Shown here one piece after another: positions 52,601-59,912 of a DNA stretch of 64,000 nucleotides. Origin of the DNA: Hybos culiciformis (lineage: Eukaryota; Arthropoda; Insecta; Diptera; Hybotidae); the NCBI GenBank assembly GCA_964007475.1, contig OZ023273.1, positions 101,040,533 to 101,104,532 of the forward strand, in the 5' to 3' direction. The position numbers and the translations under genes were made by a program. The number at the start of each line of letters is the position of its first letter. Position 1 is the first letter of the stretch. The notes under the pieces are model-generated. The model was given only the letters and a program-made list of their open reading frames with translations, had not been told where the DNA came from and did no database searches.

Positions 52601-54719
52601 AAACACGAAAGAGGAGTTCAAGAAGTTTCTTAATTATTTACTTCTTAACGATTGCAAAGTCTAAATCATTATAACAAGGACAACATTTATTATTTATTAT
52701 GTTAAGTTTGGAATTGAATTTTAAAATATGATAAACTTTTAGATTTATATAAAATTCTAGATTCTCCAATCTTTTATAATATCCTCAAAAAAATTTGTTT
52801 CATCATAAATTCAACAAGATTTATTTTTTTTCATGTAATACATTAGAAATAATGATGATTTTTTTTTTTGCTTCTAATATTGTAAGTTTACCATCCAGGT
52901 TATGGTTTTTGATTTAAAAAAAAAAAAGAAAAGTTTTTTGTTAAATAAATAATTAATATTTGGAAAAAATATTAGCTTTGTTACTTTTGTAAAATAAGTA
53001 AAATTTAAATATATGTATAAATGTAAACAGGTAAATGTAAACTTTGAATTCGCTTATTAAATTTTAACAACATTACATATGAATCTAATCGCATTTTTAT
53101 CAGCAATGTATGTTTTATCCAAAGCTTTCTATACATACTTTAAAATTACATACATATTTGTTTTTCTTATTAATGTAAATTTGCTTCATATGAATTGTTG
53201 AGATAAATATATAAATTACAAAAAAAAATTAAAAAAGCTTTAATTTATCAACAACAAAATTAAATTATTTCTGTACATATTTCATAGTTGAAATATATAC
53301 ACAATACTACAGTGTTATGCTATATACAACATTCATAAACTTTTGGTCCATATATAGAAGAAAAATAAAGAATATTTTCATGTGGAGAAAAACCAATAAA
53401 TTTGGAAATAAAAAAAACAATGCATACTTATGTATGTAGATTCAATATGTACATATATATGTATATGTATTTCATTATTCAAAAATATTATAAAAACCAC
53501 CTGTAGGAATGGGGTTTAATTTTACATAAAAGAGCATTTTCAGCAAATATATTTTCCTTTAAAAAGAAAAAGAACTTAGAGTGATTTGAAAAAAATTAAT
53601 TTTTATAAATTAGATTAAAATTTAGAACATTTTAGTAACTTGATTATTATAGTTAAAAAAATATTTTATAGAAAATAACTCCTTAATATCAAATTGTACT
53701 CTAGTATGAGATAGTCAAAGTTCCAAGATCATATAAATTTTAAAATAAAGATGTTTTCAATCCTTTTAGAACTGTCAGCGTAAAAAATAGTTCAAAATAA
53801 TATTTTGTCATTGGAAAATAATAATTATATAGTTCAAATATTAAAGAAACGTTTGAAAAAAATTTATTTATTTTTTATCTTAATCTAAATCTTAAAAAAA
53901 TCATTTACCTTGATCCTGGTAAAAACATAGATCCACCAATAAAAACAGCGCCAGACAAAAGAATGTACCAACATTTTGCCAGCTCACCGGTGCTAAAAAT
54001 ACAGTAAACGAAAAATTATATAAATTAATGGGTTCAAGAAACAAGTTTATAATTTTTCTCTTTTTAAAGGACTTTTAAAGGATATAAGAGTGTGAAAATA
54101 ATAATTTTTAATCTTATTTAACCCATCATGATATGACAATAACATAATTTTATTCAGATAGTAAAATTATTTCTAATTATATATTATGTTATATTTTTAA
54201 TCTATTTCTATATAAATATTATCTATAATGATGCTTCTTTTTTTTTTTTTTTATTTTTCACTTTTTTATTGATTAAATCTTAACTACTTATATAGAAAAT
54301 TTAAAGATTAATTTAGAATAATATTAAAAAAGTGAAACTGGACTCACTCACTAAATGAAAACTGAAAACATAACATTTCTATAATTGAATATGCATAATT
54401 TTATGCCTTCTTACACTAAAGAAACTTAAGTTAATAATAATTTATTAAAAAATTTTTTACTTAGTTATTATTACATTACAATATTACAGAGTATATACTA
54501 TATATTTGTGGTAAATACTTACTAAAATAAAACTTCGTTGACTTGATGCTTCTCATAACGGACTAATTTACACAAAGCACGTAATATTGAATCACGATAT
54601 GATGATAATGGTTCTAAATTATGTAAACCATAATAAATAATTTGTAAATCATGTAATGTTCGTTTATTTGGTTCACAATAAAGAGCTTTTATGAAATTTG
54701 GATCTGCAATTAAGCTCAT
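18252..54719 (-). CDS. Gef26: Gef26 (dizzy / PDZ-GEF), full coding reconstruction, 11 exons
   Basis: Gene-level entry. Exons in order of transcription: 54719-54523, 53992-53909, 37639-37564, 29453-29040, 28815-28615, 28537-25075, 24876-24607, 23809-23630, 23082-22723, 21774-21484 and 18283-18252. The lengths sum to 5568 nt, exactly 1856 codons with the stop. Every junction keeps the reading frame, a strong internal check. The product is a Rap1 exchange factor; in Drosophila, Gef26/dizzy acts in cell adhesion, stem-cell niche anchoring and migration. The Ser/Asn/Thr-rich linkers make it longer than mammalian RAPGEF2. Exon 7 and exon 5 have lengths divisible by three and could be skipped. Confidence 0.92.
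18640..19068 (-). pseudogene. LINE C-terminal region, frame-broken
   Basis: Minus-strand frames after 19069 still read family-like segments: CDLSWKIHI, AAKCLGFLKR, LNIYKSYIRPKLEYNSHIW and LDKVQRRAIRLIN. These are spread over more than one frame, and a short duplication of the gcccatatatgcg block lies near 18875-18912. This is the usual region after the RT thumb in jockey-like LINEs. Confidence 0.7.
19069..20931 (-). pseudogene. LINE reverse transcriptase region
   Basis: Open for 620 codons. Early residues carry the end of the endonuclease domain (LLDLFLTSNP, then SSDHCLVS). Then come the RT palm and finger motifs: KSTGPDGIPA near residue 320, PIPKKGDKCDPSNYRPIALT near 360, GVPQGCVLSPTLFLIFINDL near 500 and FADD near 525, where most relatives have YADD. 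The first residues are out of frame relative to the family, marking a frameshift near 20880. The long intact RT suggests moderate age. The end at 19069 is a further frame break, since LDILG-type coding continues in another frame. Confidence 0.88.
20977..21369 (-). pseudogene. LINE endonuclease fragment
   Basis: Open for 130 codons from an ATG at 21369. It contains INFCNIRGLEANF near the start, the acidic motif ALSETQ around residue 38 and the YRSPQ motif near residue 112, all typical of AP-endonucleases of LINEs. A frameshift near 21000 ends the frame. The next conserved block (FGDFN) is read in another frame at about 20915-20940, and the SDH motif lies in the next ORF. The enzyme would nick target DNA for target-primed reverse transcription, but this copy is broken. 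Confidence 0.85.
21484..21774 (-). CDS. Gef26: Gef26 coding exon 10
   Basis: Acceptor tttcaatag, then two bases completing an Ala codon. It encodes QPLINTSPPTSQSTKAL, PRQPPAYSVAAQMARLHRLG and a Ser/Thr/Asn-rich tail. The PRQPPAYSVAAQMAR block matches KPPDYNVALQRSR near the C-terminus of mammalian RAPGEF2. Two in-frame donors 9 nt apart are possible: tca-g|GTAACG ending at 21484, and gga-g|GTAATT ending at 21475. Both leave one base for the next Asp codon. Reading through gives a stop at 21455-21457. Confidence 0.9.
21775..22722 (-). other. Gef26 intron with inverted-repeat element
   Basis: About 950 bp of AT-rich intron holding copy B of the GATTAAGAATA MITE (22351-22582). Nothing else recognised. 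Confidence 0.6.
22351..22582. mobile_element. inverted-repeat MITE, GATTAAGAATA family, copy B
   Basis: Left end tagtatagattaagaatac and right end tattcttaatctatggtag are inverted copies. An inner pair (ggtatttttatgtgaag at about 22419-22435, and ttcacataaaaatacc at about 22510-22525) makes the whole unit foldable. It shares its termini and gtgttagtaaaac with copy A at 1885-2150. Target duplication not resolved. Confidence 0.6.
22723..23082 (-). CDS. Gef26: Gef26 coding exon 9
   Basis: A 360-nt exon, acceptor tgtccgtgtag and donor g|GTACGT. It encodes PTLVPHQHIVNNSTNIGIP, a linker, LVLRNGEIPPIPPSHLKP and ends NFAPLHQIY. The EIPPIPPSHL stretch corresponds to the proline-rich REPPPTPPGY region of mammalian RAPGEF2. 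Low-complexity, Asn-rich and probably disordered. Phase one at both ends, like its neighbours. Confidence 0.85.
23083..23629 (-). other. Gef26 intron
   Basis: About 550 bp, AT-rich, nothing recognised. Confidence 0.6.
23630..23809 (-). CDS. Gef26: Gef26 coding exon 8
   Basis: A 180-nt exon missed by a simple ORF scan. Acceptor aatttacag and donor g|GTATTG. It encodes LPAIYDSGLSSCIQSDTQNS, then ILHNSPTSPSNNILLQQRRH and SSIH. The SPTSP and RRHSS segments echo the Ser/Pro-rich tail of RAPGEF2 (SPPTSPQSSP, RQRHSVS). The phase (one base in, one base out) joins exons 7 and 9 without a break, which is the main support. Confidence 0.82.
23810..24606 (-). other. Gef26 intron
   Basis: About 800 bp, AT-rich, nothing recognised. 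Confidence 0.6.
24607..24876 (-). CDS. Gef26: Gef26 coding exon 7
   Basis: A 270-nt exon, acceptor aaaaaaacag and strong donor tct-g|GTGAGT. It encodes a Ser/Thr/Gly/Asn-rich stretch (SVSSSILSYFNFNTHSGSS, ending SLSNQKKTTES) without a recognised domain, and is predicted disordered. It is supported by exact phase match on both sides and strong splice sites. It may be an alternatively used exon: 270 nt is a multiple of three, so skipping keeps the frame. Confidence 0.82.
25075..28537 (-). CDS. Gef26: Gef26 main exon: cNMP-like, REM, PDZ, RA and RasGEF domains
   Basis: A 3463-nt exon, acceptor ttccattttag and donor gca-g|GTAAAA. It encodes about residues 325-1478. In order: SLNVRDAVRECLEKDPSERT and the second cyclic-nucleotide-like domain (about 364-470), REM/RasGEFN (about 505-610, HIVIRGTIEHLIEQLV), PDZ (about 645-718, GLKRGDQILEVN), RA (about 930-1015, VLKVYKADQSCKYLLI) and the catalytic RasGEF domain (about 1045-1240, FNSMFAIISGLGHVAVTRLR and LTFIHLGND). 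The tail is Ser/Thr-rich. The family activates Rap1 by nucleotide exchange at the plasma membrane and junctions. PDZ-GEF cNMP-like domains are reported not to bind cAMP with high affinity. Confidence 0.97.
28615..28815 (-). CDS. Gef26: Gef26 coding exon 5
   Basis: A 201-nt exon, acceptor tttcacttacag and donor gat|GTTAGT, phase 0 at both ends. It encodes QINTNRPELFQKCNRGSHSS, DTSSAYSGSDTMTSAHSSSL, DPEEVDLSGLIESVVDSDEE and DLAESID. The acidic DLSGL..SVVDSDEED part matches [20 protein letters not shown] of mammalian RAPGEF2. Not found by ORF scans because it lacks a start codon. Skipping would keep the frame. Confidence 0.92.
29040..29453 (-). CDS. Gef26: Gef26 coding exon 4
   Basis: A 414-nt exon, acceptor tatatattag and strong donor gca|GTAAGT, phase 0 at both ends. 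It opens IEYPEMSTYNTLNNPSVDQI, continues with a Gly/Ser/Asn-rich linker and ends QFGLDSQHHTKLPA. The opening continues the conserved SEMIV-V/I-D/E-Y motif from exon 3. Two near-repeats (YYHRNSTPVIG and HFHRNSTPAVV) lie in the middle, an internal short duplication. The apparent ATG at 29438 is internal, not the gene start. Confidence 0.9.
29947..30015. repeat. short tandem duplication
   Basis: The block gcaaaatttgaagacttaac followed by aataataatta occurs twice, starting near 29944 and 29987, joined by a short gcaaaatta partial copy. Confidence 0.75.
31205..31330. other. GC-richer unassigned patch
   Basis: About 125 bp distinctly richer in G and C than its surroundings, with ggcgtagccaaaggctaag, gaagcccccacagggac and cttgcttagcc words. 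Checked for a tRNA cloverleaf and none could be drawn. It may be a fragment of a transposable element. Confidence 0.3.
31577..32029. mobile_element. foldback repeat family F, copy 2
   Basis: It has the same ordered blocks as 8176-8573: outer arms atatgttaac and ttaacatat, inner right arm gtgtctatgtgtttttgtgt, then gttttaatgtgcatgtg (31760-31776) and inverted cacatgcccattaaaat (32013-32029). Between the last two lies a 31-bp unit repeated three times (31845-31937). Copies 1 and 2 sit in introns of different genes, so this is a dispersed family. Confidence 0.7.
31845..31937. repeat. 31-bp tandem repeat, three copies
   Basis: The unit aatgatttcattattcacgc plus tgatgcatctt is repeated three times with one or two changes per copy, inside foldback copy 2. 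Copy 1 of the family lacks it. Confidence 0.85.
33420..34640. repeat. ~150-bp minisatellite, about eight units
   Basis: Units start near 33463, 33598, 33762, 33925, 34073, 34232, 34384 and 34490. Each carries ccacaaacttagaaagtc, ttgacccacttcccggtat, ccaatcgagctgaaattttg, a gtcgtcgatgacaatgcac block, and a short (CA)n tract, then an attaaatcctttatat spacer in several units. Later units are shortened. The (CA)n expands to a long run at 34590-34621. The open frames in this region on both strands simply repeat the unit and are not genes. Confidence 0.92.
34980..35558. mobile_element. hAT-like MITE with perfect 8-bp duplication TTAGTTAG
   Basis: A 579-bp element flanked by ttagttag at 34972-34979 and 35559-35566. 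The ends are inverted: catagccgggcaaaatac at the left, and gtattttgcccgctatg at the right. The interior is dominated by attaca/aattac words over about 500 bp, unlike the flanks. There is no transposase. An 8-bp duplication fits hAT (or P) elements; hAT is more likely. Confidence 0.78.
35943..36207. mobile_element. inverted-repeat MITE, CTGCTCAGAAATGAAAC type
   Basis: About 265 bp with imperfect 33-bp terminal repeats: left atatcgtctgctcagaaatg then aaacagcgtatga, right the reverse complement with gcctgc in place of gtctgc and aacgtat in place of agcgtat. The interior has no coding capacity. The flanks are AT-rich and no target duplication was resolved. Confidence 0.7.
37564..37639 (-). CDS. 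Gef26: Gef26 coding exon 3
   Basis: A 76-nt exon that ORF scans miss. Acceptor tttttttttag and strong donor gtg|GTAAGT. After one base completing a Ser codon it reads FGKRNGGSARRPNECFVLET and SEMIV. Mammalian PDZ-GEFs have FGKRS and ECIVLEPSEMIVVDY at the same place, the end of the first cNMP-like domain. Phase joins exon 2 (two bases) and exon 4 (phase 0) exactly. Confidence 0.93.
38691..39125. repeat. ~110-bp tandem repeat, three units, interrupted by a MITE
   Basis: Units begin tattattaag at 38691, 38801 and 39039. Shared blocks are ggtttggaaccgtcaag / gatttggaaccactatg, accgcgaaaaactgggaaat and ctaaactttgaac. The second unit is split by the insertion at 38830-38945. Subtracting insert and duplication gives periods of about 110 and 114 bp. 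The CCGCGAAAA block is unusual in this AT-rich intron. Confidence 0.75.
38830..38945. mobile_element. small hAT-like MITE nested in the 110-bp repeat
   Basis: A 116-bp insert with inverted ends: cacagctggactaaatt at the left, and the right end reads caggGCTGGACTgggaataa on the other strand. It is flanked by ggtcttag (38822-38829) and ggttttag (38946-38953), an 8-bp duplication with one change. It splits a tandem repeat unit, which independently marks it as an insertion. Confidence 0.7.
39235..39966. mobile_element. hAT-like MITE with perfect 8-bp duplication CTTATAAG
   Basis: A 732-bp element. Termini are cagtggtgggattca at the left and tgaatcccaccactg at the right, exact inverted copies over 15 bp, continuing with aaccggttcgca-like subterminal blocks. 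Flanks are cttataag at 39227-39234 and 39967-39974, identical. A subterminal word ttttaggaaacggt is repeated near 39886 and 39915. There is no transposase; frames of 60-100 codons inside have no family resemblance. The CAGTGG start and 8-bp duplication are typical of hAT. Confidence 0.88.
40401..41408 (-). CDS. intronless 335-codon ORF of unknown function nested in Gef26 intron 2
   Basis: Not recognised. The ATG at 41408 is directly preceded by an in-frame TAA, so the start is fixed unless spliced; the stop is at 40401-40403. Residues 1-35 include a possible acidic helix (CDDLIDLGNLFAQ). Residues 38-150 are Ser/Thr/Gly/Asn-rich. A basic patch FRLPRRRPSANP at 160-171 precedes a run of alanines (172-181). 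Residues 187-290 are richer in charged and aromatic residues (EIVRRWNSFHSTRGECHPNR, RHSVSYTRSAIQEETKFL) and look the most conserved. No signal peptide or membrane helix. Third positions and GC content look coding, and it is far longer than chance frames here. It could be a nested gene or an alternative exon of Gef26. Confidence 0.6.
   Translation of the reverse strand: MLKHCAATKRSRIQSTSSNASCDDLIDLGNLFAQTAGSSTATTPGATSGGSGSQRQLHQPITIHAHQLSPSAGCSITASTITSASLGGCFGNNNRWSSGASSSGVSSYRQHKSDDEEVYDVSNTGLSGGSNQSIGNNRSSNEDCTLSNTTSPAKTKHTTFRLPRRRPSANPAVVAAAAAAADVENANNTEIVRRWNSFHSTRGECHPNRFRRNRKTSQNINPGRLRKASTSTDESKKADKIECTILGTKIPYEKHMAGRHSVSYTRSAIQEETKFLAKNWHLKRGKSLADDKSLHCVTEDDLNSCEKNKKLTLPIDDIDENISTDTTSSHLGYEL
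46983..47237. mobile_element. inverted-repeat element, AAACCAGAATCA type
   Basis: The left end cataaaccagaatcaacat (46983-47001) and right end atgctgattctggtttaag (47219-47237) are inverted with two changes. Inside is a 15-bp unit agctatagaatttag repeated in tandem near 47054-47085. There is no coding capacity. Possible TTAA or TA flanks are not clear. Confidence 0.55.
48174..48400. mobile_element. hAT-like MITE, CAGGAGTGCTCAA type
   Basis: A 227-bp element flanked by gtatatag (48166-48173) and atatatag (48401-48408), one mismatch. Left end caggagtgctcaatggt; right end, read on the other strand, cagataagctcaaactgcgg. The ggagcca and agccgca words near each end are also inverted. No coding capacity. 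Confidence 0.6.
53909..53992 (-). CDS. Gef26: Gef26 coding exon 2
   Basis: An 84-nt exon too short for ORF scans. Acceptor atttttag and donor ag|GTAAAT. It reads TGELAKCWYILLSGAVFIGG and SMFLPG, then two bases of a Ser codon finished by exon 3. Mammalian PDZ-GEFs have GTCWYILLSGSVF..SMFLP here, the core of the first cyclic-nucleotide-like domain. It joins exon 1 (…NEVLF, then a split Tyr) and exon 3 in frame. Confidence 0.93.
53993..54522 (-). other. Gef26 intron 1 (first coding intron)
   Basis: About 530 bp, AT-rich, no element recognised. Confidence 0.6.
54523..54719 (-). CDS. Gef26: Gef26 coding exon 1 with start codon
   Basis: Starts at the ATG 54719-54717 (context ttgaaATGag) and ends at the strong donor ta|GTAAGT. 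It encodes MSLIADPNFIKALYCEPNKR, TLHDLQIIYYGLHNLEPLSS, YRDSILRALCKLVRYEKHQV and NEVLF. The layout matches the N-terminus of mammalian RAPGEF6 (RTPEDLNTIYSYLHGMEALS, VRYEQHEANEVLYY). The frame stays open a little upstream from a TTG at 54737, but the ATG is the natural start. Untranslated first exons and the promoter must lie further right and were not located. Confidence 0.9.
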
Positions 54720-57700
54720 TTCAATTGTATTTTTCAAGTCACACTTTAAATTAATTTCGATTATGTAGCAAGTTTTTTTAATTTAAATTTTACATAAAAA
54801 TTAAGCATAATTTTTCGTAACATCATGGTTATATTTTATTTTATATGATTAATTTTTCTCGCGAATATATTTTATAAGTATTATTAAAACTATATATAAC
54901 AAACAATGTACACGAAATGTACTAATGGTAGACTAAGTTATGACAATTTTAGATTTTTAATTATTTATTGTTAACTATAATTATATTTATTTTTAAGTTG
55001 TATTACATGTTGTTAACTTTTATTTTGCGAATAACATTCTGTGATGATTTTTTTTATCTATGATGATTTTATAATCTCCAGCTGAAATGTAATTTTGAAA
55101 TTAATATAGAGAGCTTTGTTTAAAGTTACGAGATCTCAAATCTCTGTGATATTGTTGGCATTCAATATATTCATATTTTGGTTCGGTTAAAATACTTCTA
55201 CTTCCCTAAAACGTTTTTTTTTTTTATATTTAAAATTTAATTTATCGAAAATGCTTTTCACAATTATTAAAATATACATTGTGTGTGCATACTGTATACA
55301 TATTAATTCATATGTTAATTTCGAATCAATATATTTCCATTTTAATTTCGAAAGTAAAGTGTACACATTCTTAATAATAATGATAAATATGAATAATACT
55401 AAGCTTTTAATCCTAATAAATTTCTTCTAATTTCGTTCGAATTATAGTCTAGTTATAATATCCTTAAAAATTAAATAAAGTAATGCCCCGTAAGTACTAA
55501 TCTGACTGAAGTTTAACCAAACTCTTGCTTGCGTTATTTATGATTTTAAAATTTAATACGGAAAAAATCCAGTGTATGTAATGTGTAATACTAAGTAGTT
55601 TTTAATTTATATATATTATCTTATGAAAAATAAACAAAAATATTATAATTAATTTAAAAAAAAATATAGACCATTATTAAAAACAAGATTTTTCTTTTAG
55701 ATCAATGTATAAGTATGTGTATATAAAAATTTTCTTATCTTACAATTTTGTTCATTTTTTGTCACATAATTTTAAAGTATTTTAATCTTTAAGACATGCA
55801 AATTTATTATAAAGTTAAAGTTTCATATCCCACTCCACTCATATTACGCAAGCTATATAATTTTCAATATCATTTAAGTATCATCAGTTTTGACCTAAAA
55901 AGCTTTAAAAAAGTGAAGTTAAAGCCTAAAAACCTCATAGCTTGAACAAATATTGCAGGTTTTTTTTTGTTTTCAAAAAGATATAACTATATACATACAC
56001 ATATTAATAATTATATTTATTGTGTTTATTTATCTGTCCTTCAACTATGATCTGTAATAAGAACCAAATGCTGTTTTATTTTGGAATACTTTATGTGGAT
56101 TGCTTATTTATATACTGAAATGAAACTAATGAACGGAGTTTTGAAATATATGTACATTTAATTTTGATGTTAAACTGTTTTTGTATTGTCCTATTGAAAT
56201 TTTAGGTATGAGAACAAGTTTTTATTTGAAATATTGAATTTCAAAATTTTAATTTTTGAAATATGGACTAGTAGAACTAACATGTGCTGTGAATATAGGA
56301 CTAATTTAATTAGTGTATATTGAAGTTATATTGGTCTCATCTTCCACGACTATCTACAAAACTATCTCACAACCTTACAACCATAAGTTGTGAATATGAA
56401 ATCAATGAAGACCAGAGAGTTAAATTTTCTAATTTCAAATTTTAACATTATTATGATTTTTTTTATGATTTAAGACCAAAAACCACAAACCAATTATAGT
56501 ATTGAAAATAAATTATATGATATGCTTGTTTTTATATATAATTACTGAGTAAATATTTCTAATTATTTGTAGTAAGCCTTTATTACAAGTTATTATTAAG
56601 ATTACATCTGAATGTTGACTTAATCATCAAAAGATAATGAGAAAATTTTACGTTTACTTTGGGAAAAATTACATAGAAAGCAAAATTATTACCAAAATGA
56701 GACTTTATTTTATATGCAAAAGCAAAAATAATAATAACAAAAAAAAAAATGCCATTGTGTATTCAAAGATTTTCTTGGAAATTTTTATTATTTATTTATT
56801 TATAATTTTTTTTTTTTTTTAAGGTAATTTTGCTTATAACTCGAAGATTTGATATTCAGAAATAAAAATTATTTTCATTTTCGTAACATAGTTTCCGCGC
56901 ATTGTTCTTTAAAGCATGAAAACTAGTGTTTTGTTTTTTTTTCTCAAATCTTATTTTATGCTTAAAGTTTATTGTAAAGTTAAATTAATAATGTTGATAT
57001 TTGGGCATAAAATCAATGCTTGAATTTTATATCTTTAAAGGTCAATAAATTTATGTATGTAGGTTGAAATTAAATAACTACTAAACAGTGTTTAGTTATG
57101 GTAAGAAAAAAGAGTGATGTCGGCTTTTAATTATTATATGGTGAAGATTAGAAAGTGACAACGTACTAATATTGGTTTTACTTTTTAATGTTATAATATT
57201 TGTTATAATAATTCTTAAGCTCGGTTATATAAGATGTTTCTATTTTTTGAGTTGTTGTAGGTATATACCTAATATAATATTATACTACAAATTTCTTAAA
57301 ATAATATATTCTAAATCTAGCTCTTCTATTGAACCCATTGAAATTTTAGACAACTTGAAGGCTGAAAACTTGTTATGAGATATGGCAAATATGTATCAAT
57401 TCGTATAACTTTTTGATGCTATTATATTAAGTAATATACATATTTTAATAAAATATACTTTTCTTTTTTAAACTTATCATAAAAGTAATTTTTGAATAAT
57501 TTCGCTCTAAGCAAAAATGTCGCTTATCTCGGAAAAATTTCCAATTATATGTACTTAAATCTTAATGACGAATTAATTAATTCTTTGTCTACATGAAAAA
57601 AATAGATATTTTTTTGCAAACATGTACATTCTGATATAATAATGAAAATATTTATGTAAAGTAGTTAATGGTAGTCCAAGAAAAAAAAAATATAATAAAG

Positions 57701-58215
57701 CAATGTGATTATTATTAGAAATAAATACACAAAAAAAAAGTATAGTATTAATCACCTAATATGTACTCTGTATTTACATATAACCTATGCATTTATATAT
57801 TAAAAATGCTTGTTTGGTATCGCAGTGATTTTAAATTAATAGCAGTGATGTATGATTTTAATTATACGTTTATATTATTTTTATGGCGATTCAAAATTCA
57901 AAATTTATTAAAATTAAAACATTGTGTAATATTTTCTGCTACCCAAAGCATCACCTCATATTAGGTTTTTTTTTCAATCATATATAAAATAGATATTAAT
58001 GTAAAAAAATATTAATTTAAATTTAAGATTTCAGGATAATTTATTTAAACTTTTTGAGGCTCGAAAATTAACAATTAAAAATTTTCAACAATTATTTTAT
58101 TCAAAATATAATTTTACTCCAATCCCATGGAGTGTACCTGGATCAGAAAATGAGTTTCGGATTGGACATATCCAAAATTATTAATAAAATAAATATCACA
58201 AAAAAAACACAATAC

Positions 58216-58421
58216 CCGTTTATAAACCGAAATTCATAAAAAATGTTAATATTGAAAATGATTTTTCACCCAATAATGTTCTACGACGGTCTTATGCTGC
58301 TCTAACCCACCTAAATAACTTACAAATAGCCCAGAATAAGATATCAAAAATTATCTATAAACTTCCCAGTTCCTATTCTATAAAGTCCACCAAATGTCCA
58401 ACATCGAGTTTGTTGATGTAA
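58216..58421 (+). pseudogene. LINE C-terminal fragment
   Basis: A + strand frame reading VYKPKFIKNVNIENDFSPN, then VLRRSYAALTHLNNLQIAQN and KISKIIYKLP before a stop at 58419-58421. The RRSYAALTHLNNLQIAQNKI segment resembles the C-terminal region of jockey-like LINEs. A further open stretch (58039-58184) lies just upstream in another frame but is not recognised. Short, so moderate to low confidence. Confidence 0.4.
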
Positions 58422-58648
58422 TAATATTTAAATACTGCGAAAGATTTTATGAAAAATGTTTGTATTCTGATAATCCATTAGTGCAAAATCTCACATAGTG
58501 AAATTAAAGTAGTTCTAAGTTTAGTAAGTTTATTGTAATTTGTGTTTTATCCTAGGTATTTTCAAAGGGTTTTGTTTATTTTATCCCTGAATCAAAGATT
58601 ATTATCGAATAAATTGTATATATACTCGATATAATATATTTCATTAAG

Positions 58649-59038
58649 TCAATTATTATATAAGTGAAAAGTAAAAAAATGTTCCCCTAAAATATGGTAA
58701 TTTCGCCAATATTTTTTAGTATTGTAGTTGGCTTGTTCTAGACCTATTCTAAATAACATAGTTTCGCATTTGGCTTCATTCACTATCAGCTTCCAATTTT
58801 TGAGGTATTCTATTGTCTTATTATACAACTTTTGAATTTTATTTTGTACGATCGTTACTTTTTTATCGCTAGTATAAGTAGTAAGATCATCAGCGTAACT
58901 AAGTCCTACATTTGAATTATTTTTAAACATATCATTTTGAAATATATCACTTATAAATATATTAAAGTATGTTGGTGCAAGGATAGTTCCTTGTTGTAGC
59001 CCGTTAATTACTTTAAACATCGTATCTGAGTTTACTGT
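58649..59038 (-). pseudogene. LINE reverse transcriptase fragment
   Basis: A minus-strand frame with NGLQQGTILAPTYFNIFISD near the start and LSYADDLTTYTS around residue 42, then IEYLKNWKLIVNEAKCETML. These are the conserved B and C blocks of a non-LTR reverse transcriptase, with the catalytic YADD intact, followed by the thumb. The fragment lacks the fingers and endonuclease and ends in unrelated sequence. It is of a different family from the LINE at 18.4-21.4 kb and faces the + strand fragment at 58.2-58.4 kb. Confidence 0.8.
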
Positions 59039-59802
59039 TTTTTAAATTATTTGTTTACTTTTTCTATCGCTCAAAAGTGAGTGACAATTTTTATTATTTT
59101 GGCTAATTATTTTGTGTACGCGTGCATTTTTTTCTTTTAACCCGCAATAAATATGTTATTTTTAATTATTTAACTCTTCTTTTATCATGTTTTTTTCCAT
59201 GAATACCACTTGTCTTCATAACACTTGCATTGCATTTCCTTTTGTTTTAATTTGAAAAAAAAAAATACATTTTGCATATGAAATGAAAAATTTCACCTCT
59301 TTTATCTTAACAGTTGTTCATAAAGTGCAATTGTATCTTTTTTTTGTATGCGATAAAAAATGTTGATGCATGTGATATTTTTCATGTTATACAAAAATAT
59401 TTTTTGTGGTTAATTTTTATTTTCAAGTAAATCAAAGCAAAAATATTTTATATTTTTAGATCTATAAATCTAAACTACGATATTAAAAGAAATTTTTGTT
59501 AGCATTATCATTTATCATAGCATTATCGTGTAGAACGTGTTTACTATTTATATGATGTCAAATTCATTGAAAATTTTTCCGAGTAAAGTAACAACTCAAA
59601 CAAAATTGCGAAATTATTCCATACAAAGTTTTCATAGTAACACAACATTTTTACCTATATAGTTAGTAACAAATCGGTTCGAAATGGATTATACCTGTTT
59701 TATTATTTTACCACAACTTTTCAAACTGCAATAAAAAATTCCAGCATATAGTTTAATGAATTTCAGATGAAGGTATAGCATTTCGATATAGTATCAATGG
59801 TA

Positions 59803-59912
59803 TTTCTTTTTAATATTATATTAAAACATTCGACTATGCCAAACTAGGTACTCTAAAAGTGGTTTTCTTTTTAATATACTAATAGAATATTTGACTTTGC
59901 CAGACTAGGTGC
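59803..59912. repeat. degenerate ~60-bp tandem duplication
   Basis: Two blocks, each tttctttttaatat followed by an AT stretch and cgactatgccaaactaggta / tgactttgccagactaggtg, start near 59803 and 59863. Confidence 0.6.

Larger units (their letters stand above)
37640..53908 (-). other. Gef26 intron 2, ~16.3 kb
   Basis: The largest intron. It holds an interrupted 110-bp tandem repeat (38691-39125), hAT-like MITEs (38830-38945, 39235-39966, 48174-48400), an inverted-repeat element (46983-47237), and a 335-codon ORF on the same strand (40401-41408). From 41.5 to 53.9 kb otherwise only AT-rich sequence, homopolymer runs and chance frames were seen. Confidence 0.65.

Noticed and set aside
58039..59038. 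Twin-priming inversion of a single LINE
   Set aside because: The order and orientation of the pieces do not match the 5'-inverted/3'-sense arrangement that twin priming gives.
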